Part shown: positions 16,709 through 25,733 of the stretch, in pieces
How positions within the stretch are numbered: position 1 is the stretch's first letter
Layout: every line of letters begins with the position of its first letter
Source of the DNA: Mycobacterium florentinum
GTDB lineage: Bacteria > Actinomycetota > Actinomycetes > Mycobacteriales > Mycobacteriaceae
Direction of reading: 5' to 3'
Length of the DNA stretch: 64,000 nucleotides
Assembly (NCBI RefSeq): GCF_010730355.1
Contig: NZ_AP022576.1
Location: 5,208,001 to 5,272,000, forward strand
Notes under the pieces: model-generated
Seen by the model: the letters and a program-made list of their open reading frames with translations, nothing else
What the model was told of the DNA's origin: nothing
Database searches by the model: none
Program-made: the position numbers and the translations under genes

Positions 16709-17185
16709 ATGACCGAGCCGAGGCCCATCGCCGTCGAGAACTTCTCCCATGTCTGCATCGGCGTCTCCGACATGGACAGGTCGCTGGCGTTCTACACCGC
16801 GGTGCTGGGCATCGACGTGGTCTTCGATGTCGAACTCGAGGGCGGCGGACTCGACGTGGTGACCGGCGGCGCTGCCCAGAAGGGCCGGATGGTCGGCGGA
16901 TTGATCGGGGGAGCGATGGTCGAGTTGCTCTACCTGGGCGACGTTCCCGCCGCCCCCGCCGGCCCGCACCGTGGCTACACCAACATCTCGTTTCGGGTCG
17001 CCGACCTCGACGAAACCTACGCGGCCGTGCGGCGCCAGCACCCTGGGGTGCGCACCGAGCCGGTGGTCGACATCGGTGGTGTACGAATGTTTTTCGTCCA
17101 CGATCCCGATGACACGCCGATTGAGATTCTCGAGCTGCCGGGTGGCGCGCGCACCACGGAGGAACTCTGGCGGCCCGGCGGCTAA
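16709..17185 (+). CDS. VOC-family (glyoxalase/dioxygenase superfamily) protein
   Basis: 158 residues made of two beta-alpha-beta-beta-beta repeats. The first begins NFSHVCIGVSDMDRSLAFYT; the second contains HRGYTNISFRVADLD and ends DDTPIEILELPGG. These supply candidate metal ligands (H14 region and the late glutamate in IEILE). The family includes glyoxalases, epimerases and extradiol dioxygenases; the substrate cannot be read from the sequence. A good AAGGAG lies 6 bases before the ATG. The stop overlaps the convergent LysR stop. Confidence 0.85.
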   Translation: MTEPRPIAVENFSHVCIGVSDMDRSLAFYTAVLGIDVVFDVELEGGGLDVVTGGAAQKGRMVGGLIGGAMVELLYLGDVPAAPAGPHRGYTNISFRVADLDETYAAVRRQHPGVRTEPVVDIGGVRMFFVHDPDDTPIEILELPGGARTTEELWRPGG

Positions 17186-18060
17186 GACGTTGCGGCCAAA
17201 GCGACGAAGTCTCCGGCGGCGCGGGACAACGGCCGGGCAGAATCCCAGACCATCCCGATATCGCGGTAAGCGTCGGCGTCGGCCAGGTGCAGCACGCTGA
17301 CCCCGGGCGCATGCTCGCTGCCGTCGATCGGCGTCAGGCTGATGCCCAGCCCGGCGGCCACCAGCCCGGCGTTGGTGGTCAGGTTCGCCGATTCCAATAC
17401 GATGCGAGGCTGGAATTGTGCTGCGGCACAAAGCTCGTCGAGCAGCTGCCGCATGCCGAATCCCGGATGCATCGTGATGAACGGCTCGTCGGCGAGGTCC
17501 GTCATCGATACCGCTGCCGCATCCGTCAGCCGGTGGTCGCGGGGCACCGCGATGCCGAGGCGCTGACGAAACAGGCTGCGCCAGGCCAGGGTTGGCTTCT
17601 GCGGTCGCGGTGACACCACCGCGACATCGAGAAACCCGTCCAGCACACGATCGCTGATCGTCTCGGCGGCGCCCTCCTCGAGCGTGAATGTCACGCGCGG
17701 TGAGACCTCCGAGAAGCCCGCGATCAACCGGGGGACGACGACTGATCCGAACGAACTCAAGAAGCCCAGGCGGATCTCCCCGGCGGCCGGATTGCTCAGG
17801 TCTTCGATTTCGCGTCGGGCCGAATCGAGCTCCAACTGGGCCCGGCGGGCGTGCCCGTAGAAGATCCGGCCGTAGTTGCTCAGCGAGAGCCGGCGGCCGT
17901 GGCGGTCGAACATCGGCACCCCCAGGCGGCGTTCCAGACGCGCCAGCATCCGCGTCAGCGTCGGCTGCGCGATGTGAAGTTGTTGAGCCGCCGCCGTGAC
18001 GTGCTGGAGCTCGGCGAGTGTGAGGAACCACTCGTAGTCGCCATCAGCCATGTCAGCCAC
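17182..18060 (-). CDS. LysR-family transcriptional regulator
   Basis: 292 residues. The N-terminal winged helix-turn-helix is at about residues 10-68 (TAAAQQLHIAQPTLTRMLARLE), followed by a periplasmic-binding-like effector domain to the end. Start is ATG at 18060, with another ATG at 18051. It is divergent from an MFS transporter, separated by an AT-rich gap, which is the classic layout of a LysR regulator controlling its neighbour. The ligand is unknown. I do not know an equivalent at this place in M. tuberculosis. Confidence 0.9.
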   Translation of the reverse strand: MADMADGDYEWFLTLAELQHVTAAAQQLHIAQPTLTRMLARLERRLGVPMFDRHGRRLSLSNYGRIFYGHARRAQLELDSARREIEDLSNPAAGEIRLGFLSSFGSVVVPRLIAGFSEVSPRVTFTLEEGAAETISDRVLDGFLDVAVVSPRPQKPTLAWRSLFRQRLGIAVPRDHRLTDAAAVSMTDLADEPFITMHPGFGMRQLLDELCAAAQFQPRIVLESANLTTNAGLVAAGLGISLTPIDGSEHAPGVSVLHLADADAYRDIGMVWDSARPLSRAAGDFVALAATS

Positions 18061-18141
18061 CTTTACTTATGTCGAAAATGCATCATAATCTCGGCAATAA
18101 TTCATTTCCGAATCCGTGGGCCGGCGCGCAGCATCGTATCT
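18061..18141. promoter_or_regulatory. AT-rich divergent promoter region (LysR/MFS)
   Basis: 81 bases, markedly richer in A and T than the surroundings. ATAAT occurs at 18085-18089 and 18097-18101, twelve bases apart, and GAAAATG (18074-18080) faces CATTTCC (18103-18109) as imperfect inverted arms. These are plausible LysR contacts or -10 elements, but no clear T-N11-A operator stands out. Confidence 0.4.
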
Positions 18142-19368
18142 GTGCCCCAGTTCGCCGCGACTCCTGCCGCCCACCTTGCCGGCAGCAGCGGATACCGGCG
18201 AGTGACCGCGGCGCTGTGCGGCGCCGGTCTGGCCAGTTTTGCCGCGATGTACTGCACGCAGGCGCTGCTGCCCGCGTTGTCGGCGTACTACCGAATCTCC
18301 CCGGCTACCTCGGCGCTGACGGTCTCCCTGACCACCGGAATGCTGGCGCTGGCCATCGTCCCGGCCAGCGTGTTGTCGGAGCGCTACGGGCGCATCGCGG
18401 TGATGCTGGTCTCGGGGATCACGTCCAGCACGATCGGGTTGCTGCTGCCGTTCAGCCCCTCGCTCGGCGTCCTGCTGGTCGGCCGGGCGCTGCAGGGCGT
18501 CGCGCTGGCCGGGATTCCAGCGGTCGCGATGGCGTTTCTGGCCGAGGAGGTGCACGCGTCATCGCTGGGATCGGCGATGGGGCGCTACATCGCCGGGACG
18601 ACGATCGGCGGCTGCGCGGGGCGGATCATCCCGGCACTGGTCCTCGAGGTCAGCAACTGGCGGGTCGCGCTGTTGGTGTGTTCGGTGACGACGTTGGCCG
18701 CGACGGTGGTATTCGCCCTGCTGGTGCCCCGGTCCCAGTTCTTCACTCCGAAGACGGTGAGCATGCGGGTGACCACCCAGAGTCTGCTGGATCATCTGCG
18801 AAATCCGTTGTTGCTGAAGCTTTTTTCTCTGGCTTTCACGCTGATGGGCGGATTCGTCACCGTGTACAACTACCTCGGTTACCGGCTGGCCGCCGCTCCG
18901 TTCGCGCTGGCGCCGTCGGTGGTGGGCCTGCTGTTCCTGCTGTACCTGGTGGGCACCGGGACGTCGGTCGTGGCGGGACGGCTCGCCGACCGCCGCGGGC
19001 GCATGCTGGTGCTGGGCGGCGCCTTGCCGGTCACGGTCGTGGGCCTGCTGATGACGCTGCCGGATGCACTGCCCGTGATCGTCGCCGGCACCGGCGTCTT
19101 CACTGGCGGCTTCTTCGCCGCCCACGCGGTGGCCAGCGGATGGGTGGGCGCGGTGGTCCGCCGAGATCGCGCCGAGGCCTCCGCGCTCTACCTGTTCAGT
19201 TACTACCTGGGCGGATCGGTGGCCGGCGCGGTCGGCGGGCTGGTCTACAGCGTGGGCGGCTGGGCGGCCACCGTGTGGTTCGTGGGAACGCTGCTGATCC
19301 TCGCCCTGCTATTGGTGGCGTCGCTGGTGAGAGTCGCTGTGCCCGTGCGGGTTCGCAGTCTGTCCTAG
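18142..19368 (+). CDS. MFS transporter (YnfM-like)
   Basis: About 408 residues and 12 predicted membrane helices. Loop 2-3 has the MFS motif LSERYGRIAVM, and the matching motif in the second half is GRLADRRGRMLVLGG. It resembles the YnfM / arabinose-efflux-like group of drug:H+ antiporters. I choose the GTG at 18142 because it leaves a short tail before helix 1; no in-frame ATG is nearby upstream. It is divergent from the LysR gene, which probably regulates it. The substrate is unknown. Its end overlaps the convergent PIG-L gene by 4 bases. Confidence 0.86.
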   Translation: MPQFAATPAAHLAGSSGYRRVTAALCGAGLASFAAMYCTQALLPALSAYYRISPATSALTVSLTTGMLALAIVPASVLSERYGRIAVMLVSGITSSTIGLLLPFSPSLGVLLVGRALQGVALAGIPAVAMAFLAEEVHASSLGSAMGRYIAGTTIGGCAGRIIPALVLEVSNWRVALLVCSVTTLAATVVFALLVPRSQFFTPKTVSMRVTTQSLLDHLRNPLLLKLFSLAFTLMGGFVTVYNYLGYRLAAAPFALAPSVVGLLFLLYLVGTGTSVVAGRLADRRGRMLVLGGALPVTVVGLLMTLPDALPVIVAGTGVFTGGFFAAHAVASGWVGAVVRRDRAEASALYLFSYYLGGSVAGAVGGLVYSVGGWAATVWFVGTLLILALLLVASLVRVAVPVRVRSLS

Positions 19369-20141
19369 AGGTCGAAGATATTGCGGCGCGGGGGGCCCGG
19401 CTGGGCAGCCGGATCGACGAACCATTCGTGACTGAACACCAGTCCGAACACTTGCGGCGGCAACAGCATCACCAACCCGAACAGACACGCGCCGAGCCCG
19501 CCGCCGATCTGCGAACGATGCGCGGCGAAGGCATCGCGCTTCTGCCGGGCGAAGGCCCGGACGTCGATCCGGTGTGTGATCGTGGCCTGCGAGGCGTACG
19601 CGGTGCGTACCGTTTCGGCGTCGTAGGGCGCCGGAAGTCGCAGTAGGCGACAGACGTTGGAGACGCGGACCAGTAACTCGCGTGGCATGGTCGCCTCGAG
19701 CACCCGCGGGGTGGTGGCCAACTCGGCGGCGCGCTTGCCGACGTGATGGACCTGCACGTGATCCCGGTGCCCGTAGCCGCCGTTGGGCTGATAGCTCAGC
19801 AGCAGCTGTGCGTCCTCGTCGCGCAGGATCGCGGCCAGCCGCTGGGCCGCCGCTTCCACCTCGGCCCGCGCGAACCTCACCCGGCCGGGCGGGTCCGGGT
19901 AGCAGATCGGCCCGTAGCCGCTGTCCGCGTAGCCAAGGCACTCGACTCGGTGCACACCGAGAACGCTTGCGCTCGAGAGTAATTCATCCATTCGGGTGTC
20001 GTCGTCCTGGTCGCTCACGCGTCCGTCGGTCGCCGTTACCAGGATTACCCGATGCCCCGCGGCGACCGCACCGGCGAGCGTGCCGCCGGTGAGGACCACC
20101 TCGTCGTCGGGATGAGCGTGAAAGGCGACGAGGGTTGCCAC
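19365..20141 (-). CDS. PIG-L / LmbE-family deacetylase
   Basis: 258 residues. The zinc-binding motif HPDDE is at residues 10-14 and the third ligand region GGYGHRDHVQVH at about 121-132. This fold removes acetyl groups from GlcNAc-containing compounds, as in MshB (mycothiol synthesis) and Mca (mycothiol conjugates). The protein is shorter than either and more like the small uncharacterised mycobacterial PIG-L proteins. It starts 2 bases after the stop of the adenylyl cyclase gene, so the two are surely co-transcribed. The C-terminus has a hydrophobic stretch (about 222-236). Confidence 0.85.
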   Translation of the reverse strand: MATLVAFHAHPDDEVVLTGGTLAGAVAAGHRVILVTATDGRVSDQDDDTRMDELLSSASVLGVHRVECLGYADSGYGPICYPDPPGRVRFARAEVEAAAQRLAAILRDEDAQLLLSYQPNGGYGHRDHVQVHHVGKRAAELATTPRVLEATMPRELLVRVSNVCRLLRLPAPYDAETVRTAYASQATITHRIDVRAFARQKRDAFAAHRSQIGGGLGACLFGLVMLLPPQVFGLVFSHEWFVDPAAQPGPPRRNIFDL

Positions 20142-20143
20142 GG

Positions 20144-21757
20144 CTACTCGCAGCTTACCGGCGATGCCAGCCGGGTGGGGTGGTCGTGCCCGCGCAGCGT
20201 CACGGTCTCACCCAAAGACCAACGGGCGCTTTCGCTTTCGCTCGCGCCCTGGATGGCGTCCGAGGTTGCCAACAATCCGCCCGGGTGCGACTTCGCCAGC
20301 TCGCACAGCCGGGCCGCCTCGTTGACCGGCCCGCCGATCACGGTGTATTCGAACCGCTCCTTGGCGCCGACATTGCCGGCGACGACCTGGCCGGCCGCCA
20401 CGCCGATACCGGCCTCGAGCTCGGACATTTCGCCGGCCAGCCGGTCGCGGATCGCGCGTGCCGCGGCCAGGGCCTCGTCTTCGGGACAGTCGAGATGATT
20501 CGGGGCGCCGAAGATGGCCAGCGATGCGTCGCCCTCGAACTTGTTGACCAGTCCGTGGTGTCGGTCGACTTCCTCGACGACGATCGCGAAGAAGCGGTTG
20601 AGTATCTGGACGACCTCGGTCGGCGGTTGGCTGGTGACCAATTGCGTGGAGCCGACGATGTCGATGAACACCACCGCCACGTGGCGCTCTTCGCCGCCCA
20701 GTTTCGGCTTTTCGCGCTCGGCGGCCGCGGCGACTTCGCGCCCGACATGGCGGCCGAACAGGTCGCGCACCCGTTCGCGCTCACGTAGGCCGTCGACCAT
20801 GGCGTTGAAACCGCGCTGCAGCTCGCCGAGTTCGGTGCCGTCGAACACCACCAGATCGCCCCGCAGATCGCCCTGCTCGACGCGTTTCAGGGCCGCGCGC
20901 ACCACCCGAACCGGTGTCGCCGTCAACCAGGACAGGATCCACATCAGGATGAAGCCGAAAATCAGCGTCACGGTCGCGACGATCAGCACCGCGACGCCGA
21001 GTTGGGTCTCGCTCAGATTTCCCAGCACCAATGCGAAGAACGCGATCATTGCGATGCCGAACAGTGGCACGCCGGAACCGAGCAGCCAGACCGTCAGGGT
21101 CCGGCCCATGATGCCCGGCGCCAGGCGCTGCGGGACCCGTCCGGCCTCAAGCGCTTGGGCGGCCACCGGCCGCAGGGCGAACTCGGTGACCAGGTAGCAG
21201 GCGGTGGACACCAGGATGCCGCAGATGCTCACCGAGAAGCCCACGATCGGGATGAACAGTGTGTTGGTCAGCCCGTAGAGCGTGGTCAGCAACGCCGTCC
21301 CGATTCCCCACAGCACGAGCACCCCAATCGCCAGCCAGAACGGGATCAGGAAGGTATTGCGTTCGTCGTCGAGGGTGGGCGTGCGCTCTTCGATCGCCCA
21401 CCGCAGCGCGGCCGTCGTCCGGTGGGTGATCCAGTAGGTGCCGAGCGCCGACGCGATGGCGACGTATCCGGGCGCGACGGCCCAGGTGATCCACGCCGGC
21501 GCGTCGGTGAAGACGCTGGGCGACGGCAACGCGACGGCCAGAAGCAGCACGGCCACGCCGATCCCGATCAGATTCGCCGCGAGGATGAAGACGGTCAGGA
21601 TGATTTGGATGCGTACCCGTCGGCGGGCCTGGCTCTCGCTCACTCGTCCGAGCAGCCACGAGCCATACGCGGGCGTCTCTGGCAACCGGCCGCTCTGGCG
21701 GGTGACCCTTTCGAGCACCCGTCCCAAGCGTTGGGCCATGCTCTGGTTCGCCGACAT
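20144..21757 (-). CDS. Membrane adenylyl cyclase with HAMP domain (Rv1318c-Rv1320c type)
   Basis: 537 residues. Six membrane helices lie at about 50-275, a HAMP linker at 275-328, and a class III cyclase domain from 355. Metal-binding aspartates are D366 and D410. Substrate-selecting residues K406 and T472 and transition-state residues N479 and R483 are all present, so it should be active as a homodimer making cAMP. M. tuberculosis has three such genes in tandem between alkA and nucS; here there is one. It is followed at once by a PIG-L deacetylase. Confidence 0.93.
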   Translation of the reverse strand: MSANQSMAQRLGRVLERVTRQSGRLPETPAYGSWLLGRVSESQARRRVRIQIILTVFILAANLIGIGVAVLLLAVALPSPSVFTDAPAWITWAVAPGYVAIASALGTYWITHRTTAALRWAIEERTPTLDDERNTFLIPFWLAIGVLVLWGIGTALLTTLYGLTNTLFIPIVGFSVSICGILVSTACYLVTEFALRPVAAQALEAGRVPQRLAPGIMGRTLTVWLLGSGVPLFGIAMIAFFALVLGNLSETQLGVAVLIVATVTLIFGFILMWILSWLTATPVRVVRAALKRVEQGDLRGDLVVFDGTELGELQRGFNAMVDGLRERERVRDLFGRHVGREVAAAAEREKPKLGGEERHVAVVFIDIVGSTQLVTSQPPTEVVQILNRFFAIVVEEVDRHHGLVNKFEGDASLAIFGAPNHLDCPEDEALAAARAIRDRLAGEMSELEAGIGVAAGQVVAGNVGAKERFEYTVIGGPVNEAARLCELAKSHPGGLLATSDAIQGASESESARWSLGETVTLRGHDHPTRLASPVSCE

Positions 21758-21793
21758 GGTGGCGCCAGCCTAATTCGTTGACGACGCTCTAAG

Positions 21794-22474
21794 GTGAGTC
21801 GGGTGCGTCTTGTGATCGCCCAGTGCACCGTTGACTACGTTGGCCGGCTCACCGCTCATCTGCCGTCGGCGCGTAGGTTGTTGCTGTTCAAGGCCGATGG
21901 CTCGGTGAGCGTGCACGCCGACGACCGCGCCTACAAGCCGTTGAACTGGATGAGTCCGCCGTGCTGGGTGACCGAAGAGGTCGTGGGCGAGACGCCGGTC
22001 TGGGTGGTGGAGAACAAGGCGGGCGAACAGCTGCGCATCACCGTCGAGGAGATCGAGCACGACTCCAGCCACGATCTCGGTGTCGATCCCGGGTTGGTCA
22101 AAGACGGCGTCGAGGCGCACCTGCAGGCACTGCTCGCCGAACACGTGCAGTTGCTGGGTGAGGGCTATACGTTGGTCCGCCGCGAGTACATGACCGCGAT
22201 CGGTCCAGTCGATCTGTTGTGCCGTGACGAGCGGGGCGGCTCGGTTGCGGTGGAGATCAAACGGCGCGGCGAAATCGACGGCGTGGAGCAACTCACTCGC
22301 TACCTCGAATTGCTGAATCGCGACACCGTTCTCGCGCCGGTCAAGGGCGTGTTCGCCGCGCAGCAGATTAAACCTCAGGCGCGAACTTTAGCCACTGACC
22401 GCGGGATACGTTGCCTCACACTGGATTACGACAAGATGCGGGGAATGGACAGCGACGAGTACCGGCTGTTCTGA
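21794..22474 (+). CDS. nucS: Mismatch-specific endonuclease NucS/EndoMS
   Basis: 226 residues, the same length as Rv1321. The C-terminal nuclease domain has the catalytic set D140 and E154-x-K156 (VEIKRRGE). The enzyme cuts both strands at mismatches and provides the MutS/MutL-independent mismatch repair of actinobacteria, together with the sliding clamp. Start is GTG at 21794. It is divergent from the cyclase, with 36 bases between them. Confidence 0.96.
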   Translation: MSRVRLVIAQCTVDYVGRLTAHLPSARRLLLFKADGSVSVHADDRAYKPLNWMSPPCWVTEEVVGETPVWVVENKAGEQLRITVEEIEHDSSHDLGVDPGLVKDGVEAHLQALLAEHVQLLGEGYTLVRREYMTAIGPVDLLCRDERGGSVAVEIKRRGEIDGVEQLTRYLELLNRDTVLAPVKGVFAAQQIKPQARTLATDRGIRCLTLDYDKMRGMDSDEYRLF

Positions 22475-22497
22475 TTTGCCCGATTAGACTTGGCGGC

Positions 22498-22806
22498 ATG
22501 GCTCGACGCCGCACACCGCCGCGCCGGCAACAGCTGCCTTCGCTGTCGCCGGTGCTGCGACGGGTGGAAACCGGGCCCGACGGTCACGATTACGAAGTGC
22601 GCCCGGTCGCCGCCGCGCGTGCGCTGAAGACCTACCGGTGCCCCGGCTGCGATCACGAAATCCGTTCCGGCGTAGCACATCTGGTGGTGTGGCCGGCGGA
22701 CTCGGCCGGAGGCGGGTTGCAAACACGAGAAGACGATCGCCGGCATTGGCACACGCCGTGCTGGACGAACCGGGCAAACCGCGGCCCGACCCGAAAGTGG
22801 TCGTGA
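22498..22806 (+). CDS. Small conserved metal-binding protein (Rv1322-like)
   Basis: 102 residues. A CPGCDHEI motif near the middle and the later HWHTPCW give candidate zinc ligands (two Cys, then His and Cys). The N-terminus is basic and rich in Arg and Pro. It follows nucS by 23 bases in the same direction and is conserved beside nucS in mycobacteria, so a role in DNA or RNA transactions is possible but unproven. Confidence 0.8.
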   Translation: MARRRTPPRRQQLPSLSPVLRRVETGPDGHDYEVRPVAAARALKTYRCPGCDHEIRSGVAHLVVWPADSAGGGLQTREDDRRHWHTPCWTNRANRGPTRKWS

Positions 22807-22819
22807 ATGTGAAGACCGG

Positions 22820-23284
22820 CTAGGAAGCCGGCTCGACCAATTCCATCAGCACCCCGCCGGCGTCCTTGGGATGGATGAAGTTGATCCGAGAGTTCGCTGT
22901 ACCGCGGCGCGGAATCTCATAGACCAGCCGCACGCCCTGCTCACGCAGCTGCTCGCAGAGGGCGTCCAGGTCGCTGACTCGGACGGCCATCTGCTGGATG
23001 CCCGGTCCGCGCTTGTCCAGGAACTTGGCGATCGTCGAGGACTCGTCGATCGGGGCCATCAGCTGGATCTGCGCGGTGCCGGGCTCGCCGTCCTGCACGG
23101 CGATCATGGCTTCGCGGATTCCCTGATCCTCGTTGACTTCCTCGTGTACCAGCACCATGCCGAGGGTGTCGTGGTACCAGGCGATGGCCGCGTCGAGGTC
23201 GGCGACTGCGATGCCGACGTGATCGATCGCCGTCACCAGCGAGGTGGCCAGCAACTGACGGGCGCCAACTTGATCGGTCGTCAT
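22820..23284 (-). CDS. mce: Methylmalonyl-CoA epimerase
   Basis: 154 residues of the VOC fold. The first repeat opens TAIDHVGIAVADLDAA with metal ligand H22, and the protein ends GGVLMELVEP with ligand E148. It converts the two methylmalonyl-CoA stereoisomers in propionate metabolism, feeding the B12-dependent mutase. It is equivalent to Rv1322A. The long open frame continues upstream antisense to fadA4, but homology starts at the ATG at 23284. It is divergent from fadA4. Confidence 0.88.
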   Translation of the reverse strand: MTTDQVGARQLLATSLVTAIDHVGIAVADLDAAIAWYHDTLGMVLVHEEVNEDQGIREAMIAVQDGEPGTAQIQLMAPIDESSTIAKFLDKRGPGIQQMAVRVSDLDALCEQLREQGVRLVYEIPRRGTANSRINFIHPKDAGGVLMELVEPAS

Positions 23285-23365
23285 CACATAAAGGTAACCT
23301 GGCGGCAAAGATTGCGCTTCTCCGGGAGGCCGACTGGGCCGTCCATGCGTCGCTAGGAGGTTGTT

Positions 23366-24547
23366 ATGACGACATCGGTGATCGTTGCTGGAGCACGGAC
23401 CCCGATCGGCAAGTTGATGGGTTCGCTGAAGGATTTCTCGGCCAGCGACCTGGGTGGGATCGCGATCGCCGGTGCGCTGGAGAAGGCGAACGTGCCCGCC
23501 TCCGCGGTCCAGTACGTGATCATGGGCCAAGTGCTGACCGCCGGCGCCGGCCAGATGCCCGCGCGGCAAGCTGCGGTGGCGGCCGGTATCGGCTGGGACG
23601 TCCCGGCGCTGAGCATCAACAAGATGTGCCTGTCCGGTATCGATGCCATTGCACTGGCTGACCAGCTGATTCGGGCCGGAGAGTTCGACGTTGTGGTGGC
23701 CGGTGGTCAGGAGTCCATGACGAAGGCACCCCACCTGCTGATGGACAGCCGTGCGGGCTACAAGTACGGGGACGTGACGGTGCTCGACCACTTGGCCTAC
23801 GACGGCCTGCACGACGTGTTCACCGACCAGCCGATGGGCGCGCTGACCGAGCAGCGCAACGACGTCGACAAGTTCACCCGCGCCGAGCAGGACGAGTTCG
23901 CTGCGCGGTCGCATCGGAAGGCGGCCGCCGCGTGGAAGGACGGCGTTTTCACCGACGAAGTCGTGCCCGTGAACATCCCGCAGCGCAAAGGCGATCCGCT
24001 GCAATTCACCGAGGACGAGGGCATTCGGGCAAACACCACCGCCGAATCGCTGGCCGGTCTCAAACCGGCTTTCCGGAAGGACGGCACCATCACCGCGGGC
24101 TCGGCGTCGCAGATTTCCGACGGGGCCGCCGCGGTCGTGGTGATGAACAAGGACAAGGCGCAGGAAATGGGCCTGTCGTGGCTGGCCGAGATCGGTGCGC
24201 ACGGAGTCGTGGCGGGGCCCGATTCGACGCTGCAGTCCCAGCCCGCCAACGCGATCAAGAAGGCACTCGCCCGCGAGGGCATCACGGTCGACCAACTCGA
24301 CGTGGTGGAGATCAACGAGGCGTTCTCGGCGGTGGCGCTGGCCTCGACGCGCGAACTCGGCCTCAACCCCGAGATCGTCAACGTCAACGGCGGTGCGATC
24401 GCGGTGGGACACCCGATCGGCATGTCGGGCGCCCGGATCACGCTGCATGTGGCCCTGGAACTGGCGCGGCGCGGTTCGGGCTACGGCGTCGCGGCGCTGT
24501 GCGGCGCCGGGGGCCAGGGCGACGCGCTGATTCTGCGCGCCGGTTAA
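23366..24547 (+). CDS. fadA4: Acetyl-CoA C-acetyltransferase (thiolase)
   Basis: 393 residues. Thiolase catalytic residues are the nucleophile C88 (NKMCLSGID), H349 (GHPIGMSG) and C379 (CGAGGQG). It cleaves or condenses acetoacetyl-CoA type substrates in fatty-acid and ketone-body metabolism. It has a near-perfect ribosome-binding site, AGGAGG, just before the ATG. Equivalent to Rv1323. Confidence 0.95.
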   Translation: MTTSVIVAGARTPIGKLMGSLKDFSASDLGGIAIAGALEKANVPASAVQYVIMGQVLTAGAGQMPARQAAVAAGIGWDVPALSINKMCLSGIDAIALADQLIRAGEFDVVVAGGQESMTKAPHLLMDSRAGYKYGDVTVLDHLAYDGLHDVFTDQPMGALTEQRNDVDKFTRAEQDEFAARSHRKAAAAWKDGVFTDEVVPVNIPQRKGDPLQFTEDEGIRANTTAESLAGLKPAFRKDGTITAGSASQISDGAAAVVVMNKDKAQEMGLSWLAEIGAHGVVAGPDSTLQSQPANAIKKALAREGITVDQLDVVEINEAFSAVALASTRELGLNPEIVNVNGGAIAVGHPIGMSGARITLHVALELARRGSGYGVAALCGAGGQGDALILRAG

Positions 24548-24725
24548 GCCGGGCTGACCAACGGTCACGGTTGCTGGAAGGCCGGATTCGGTGCGCGTTG
24601 TGACGTTGCTCTCATGAGCCGAGCAGGGGTCTTCGCGGGGCCGATTTTCGCCCGGAGTTGCCCGTGCGGGAGCCCCCGCGCCACCGGGTGGCTTGGTAGT
24701 CGGCGCGCATGACAGACTTGACGGC

Positions 24726-25640
24726 GTGACGCGTCCGAGATCCTCGATCGGGCCTGCGCTGGCTGGTGCGGTCGACCTGTCCGGTCTTAAGCAACGTGCT
24801 CAGCAGAGCCCGTCGCCCGCCGGCGCCGCGGCCGGGTCCACACCGGCGGGTCCGGGGACCACAGCGGTCACCGAGGCCAATTTCGAGGCCGAGGTGCTAA
24901 TCCGCTCCGACGAAGTGCCCGTCGTGGTCGCCCTGTGGTCGCCGCGCAGCGAGGCCTGCGTCGAGCTGGTCGACACGCTATCCGGCCTGGCCGCCGAGGA
25001 CGGCGGGAAATGGGCCCTGGCGACGGTCAATGTCGACGTGGCGCCCCGGGTGGCCCAGATCTTCGGTGTCGAGGCGGTTCCTACCGTCGTGGCCCTGGCC
25101 GCCGGCCAGCCGCTGTCCAGCTTCCAAGGCCCGCAGCCCGCCGATCAATTGCGCCGCTGGCTGGATCAACTGCTGTCGGCGACGGCCGGAAAGCTAAAGG
25201 GCGCAACCGGTTCCGAGGAGGCCGCGGAGGTCGACCCCGAGTTGGCCCAAGCCCGCCAGCAGCTGGAGGCCGGTGACTTCGACGCGGCCAAGCAGTCCTA
25301 CCAGGCGCTGCTGAACACCAATCCGGACAGTGTCGAGGCGAAGGGCGCGATCCGTCAGATCGAGTTCCTCACCCGTGCGACCACTCAGCGTCCCGATGCG
25401 GTGGCCGTCGCGGATGCAGCACCCGGTGACATCGAAGCCGCCTTCGCGGCCGCCGATGTGCAGATCCTCAACCAGGATGTGAACGCGGCATTCGAACGCT
25501 TGACGGCGTTGGTGCGCAGCACATCTGGGGACGAGCGCACCCAGGTGCGCACCCGGCTGATCGAGTTGTTCGAACTCTTCGATCCCGCCGACCCCGAGGT
25601 CATCGTCGGCCGGCGCAACCTCGCCAACGCGCTCTACTGA
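24726..25640 (+). CDS. Thioredoxin-like TPR protein (CnoX/YbbN-like, Rv1324)
   Basis: 304 residues with a GTG start at 24726, matching the length of Rv1324. The N-terminal thioredoxin fold (about 55-165) has WSPRSEAC where redox-active thioredoxins have CxxC: the first cysteine is serine, so it cannot form the usual disulfide. The C-terminal half has helical TPR-like repeats and ends FDPADPEVIVGRRNLANALY, typical of the CnoX holdase family. A chaperone-like role is likely. The 178 bases upstream hold no gene. Confidence 0.85.
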   Translation: MTRPRSSIGPALAGAVDLSGLKQRAQQSPSPAGAAAGSTPAGPGTTAVTEANFEAEVLIRSDEVPVVVALWSPRSEACVELVDTLSGLAAEDGGKWALATVNVDVAPRVAQIFGVEAVPTVVALAAGQPLSSFQGPQPADQLRRWLDQLLSATAGKLKGATGSEEAAEVDPELAQARQQLEAGDFDAAKQSYQALLNTNPDSVEAKGAIRQIEFLTRATTQRPDAVAVADAAPGDIEAAFAAADVQILNQDVNAAFERLTALVRSTSGDERTQVRTRLIELFELFDPADPEVIVGRRNLANALY

Positions 25641-25670
25641 GGGCCATCGATTCAGGCCGCGAACGTCGAG

Positions 25671-25702
25671 TTGTTGGGCCAAGCGAGGCCGTAATCCAAC
25701 AA
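25671..25702. terminator. Possible bidirectional terminator between Rv1324 homolog and glgB
   Basis: TTGTTGG (25671-25677) pairs with CCAACAA (25696-25702) around an 18-base loop that contains a further GGCC/GGCC pairing. It sits in the 93-base gap between two convergent genes. There is no long T run, so termination is inferred from place and pairing. Confidence 0.45.
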
Positions 25703-25733
25703 CAAGTCGACGCTCGGTGTGGCGATAAGCGGC

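Noticed and set aside
24548..24725. Possible small gene between fadA4 and the Rv1324 homolog
   Set aside because: Only short Arg-rich frames without a ribosome site; read as a plain intergenic region.
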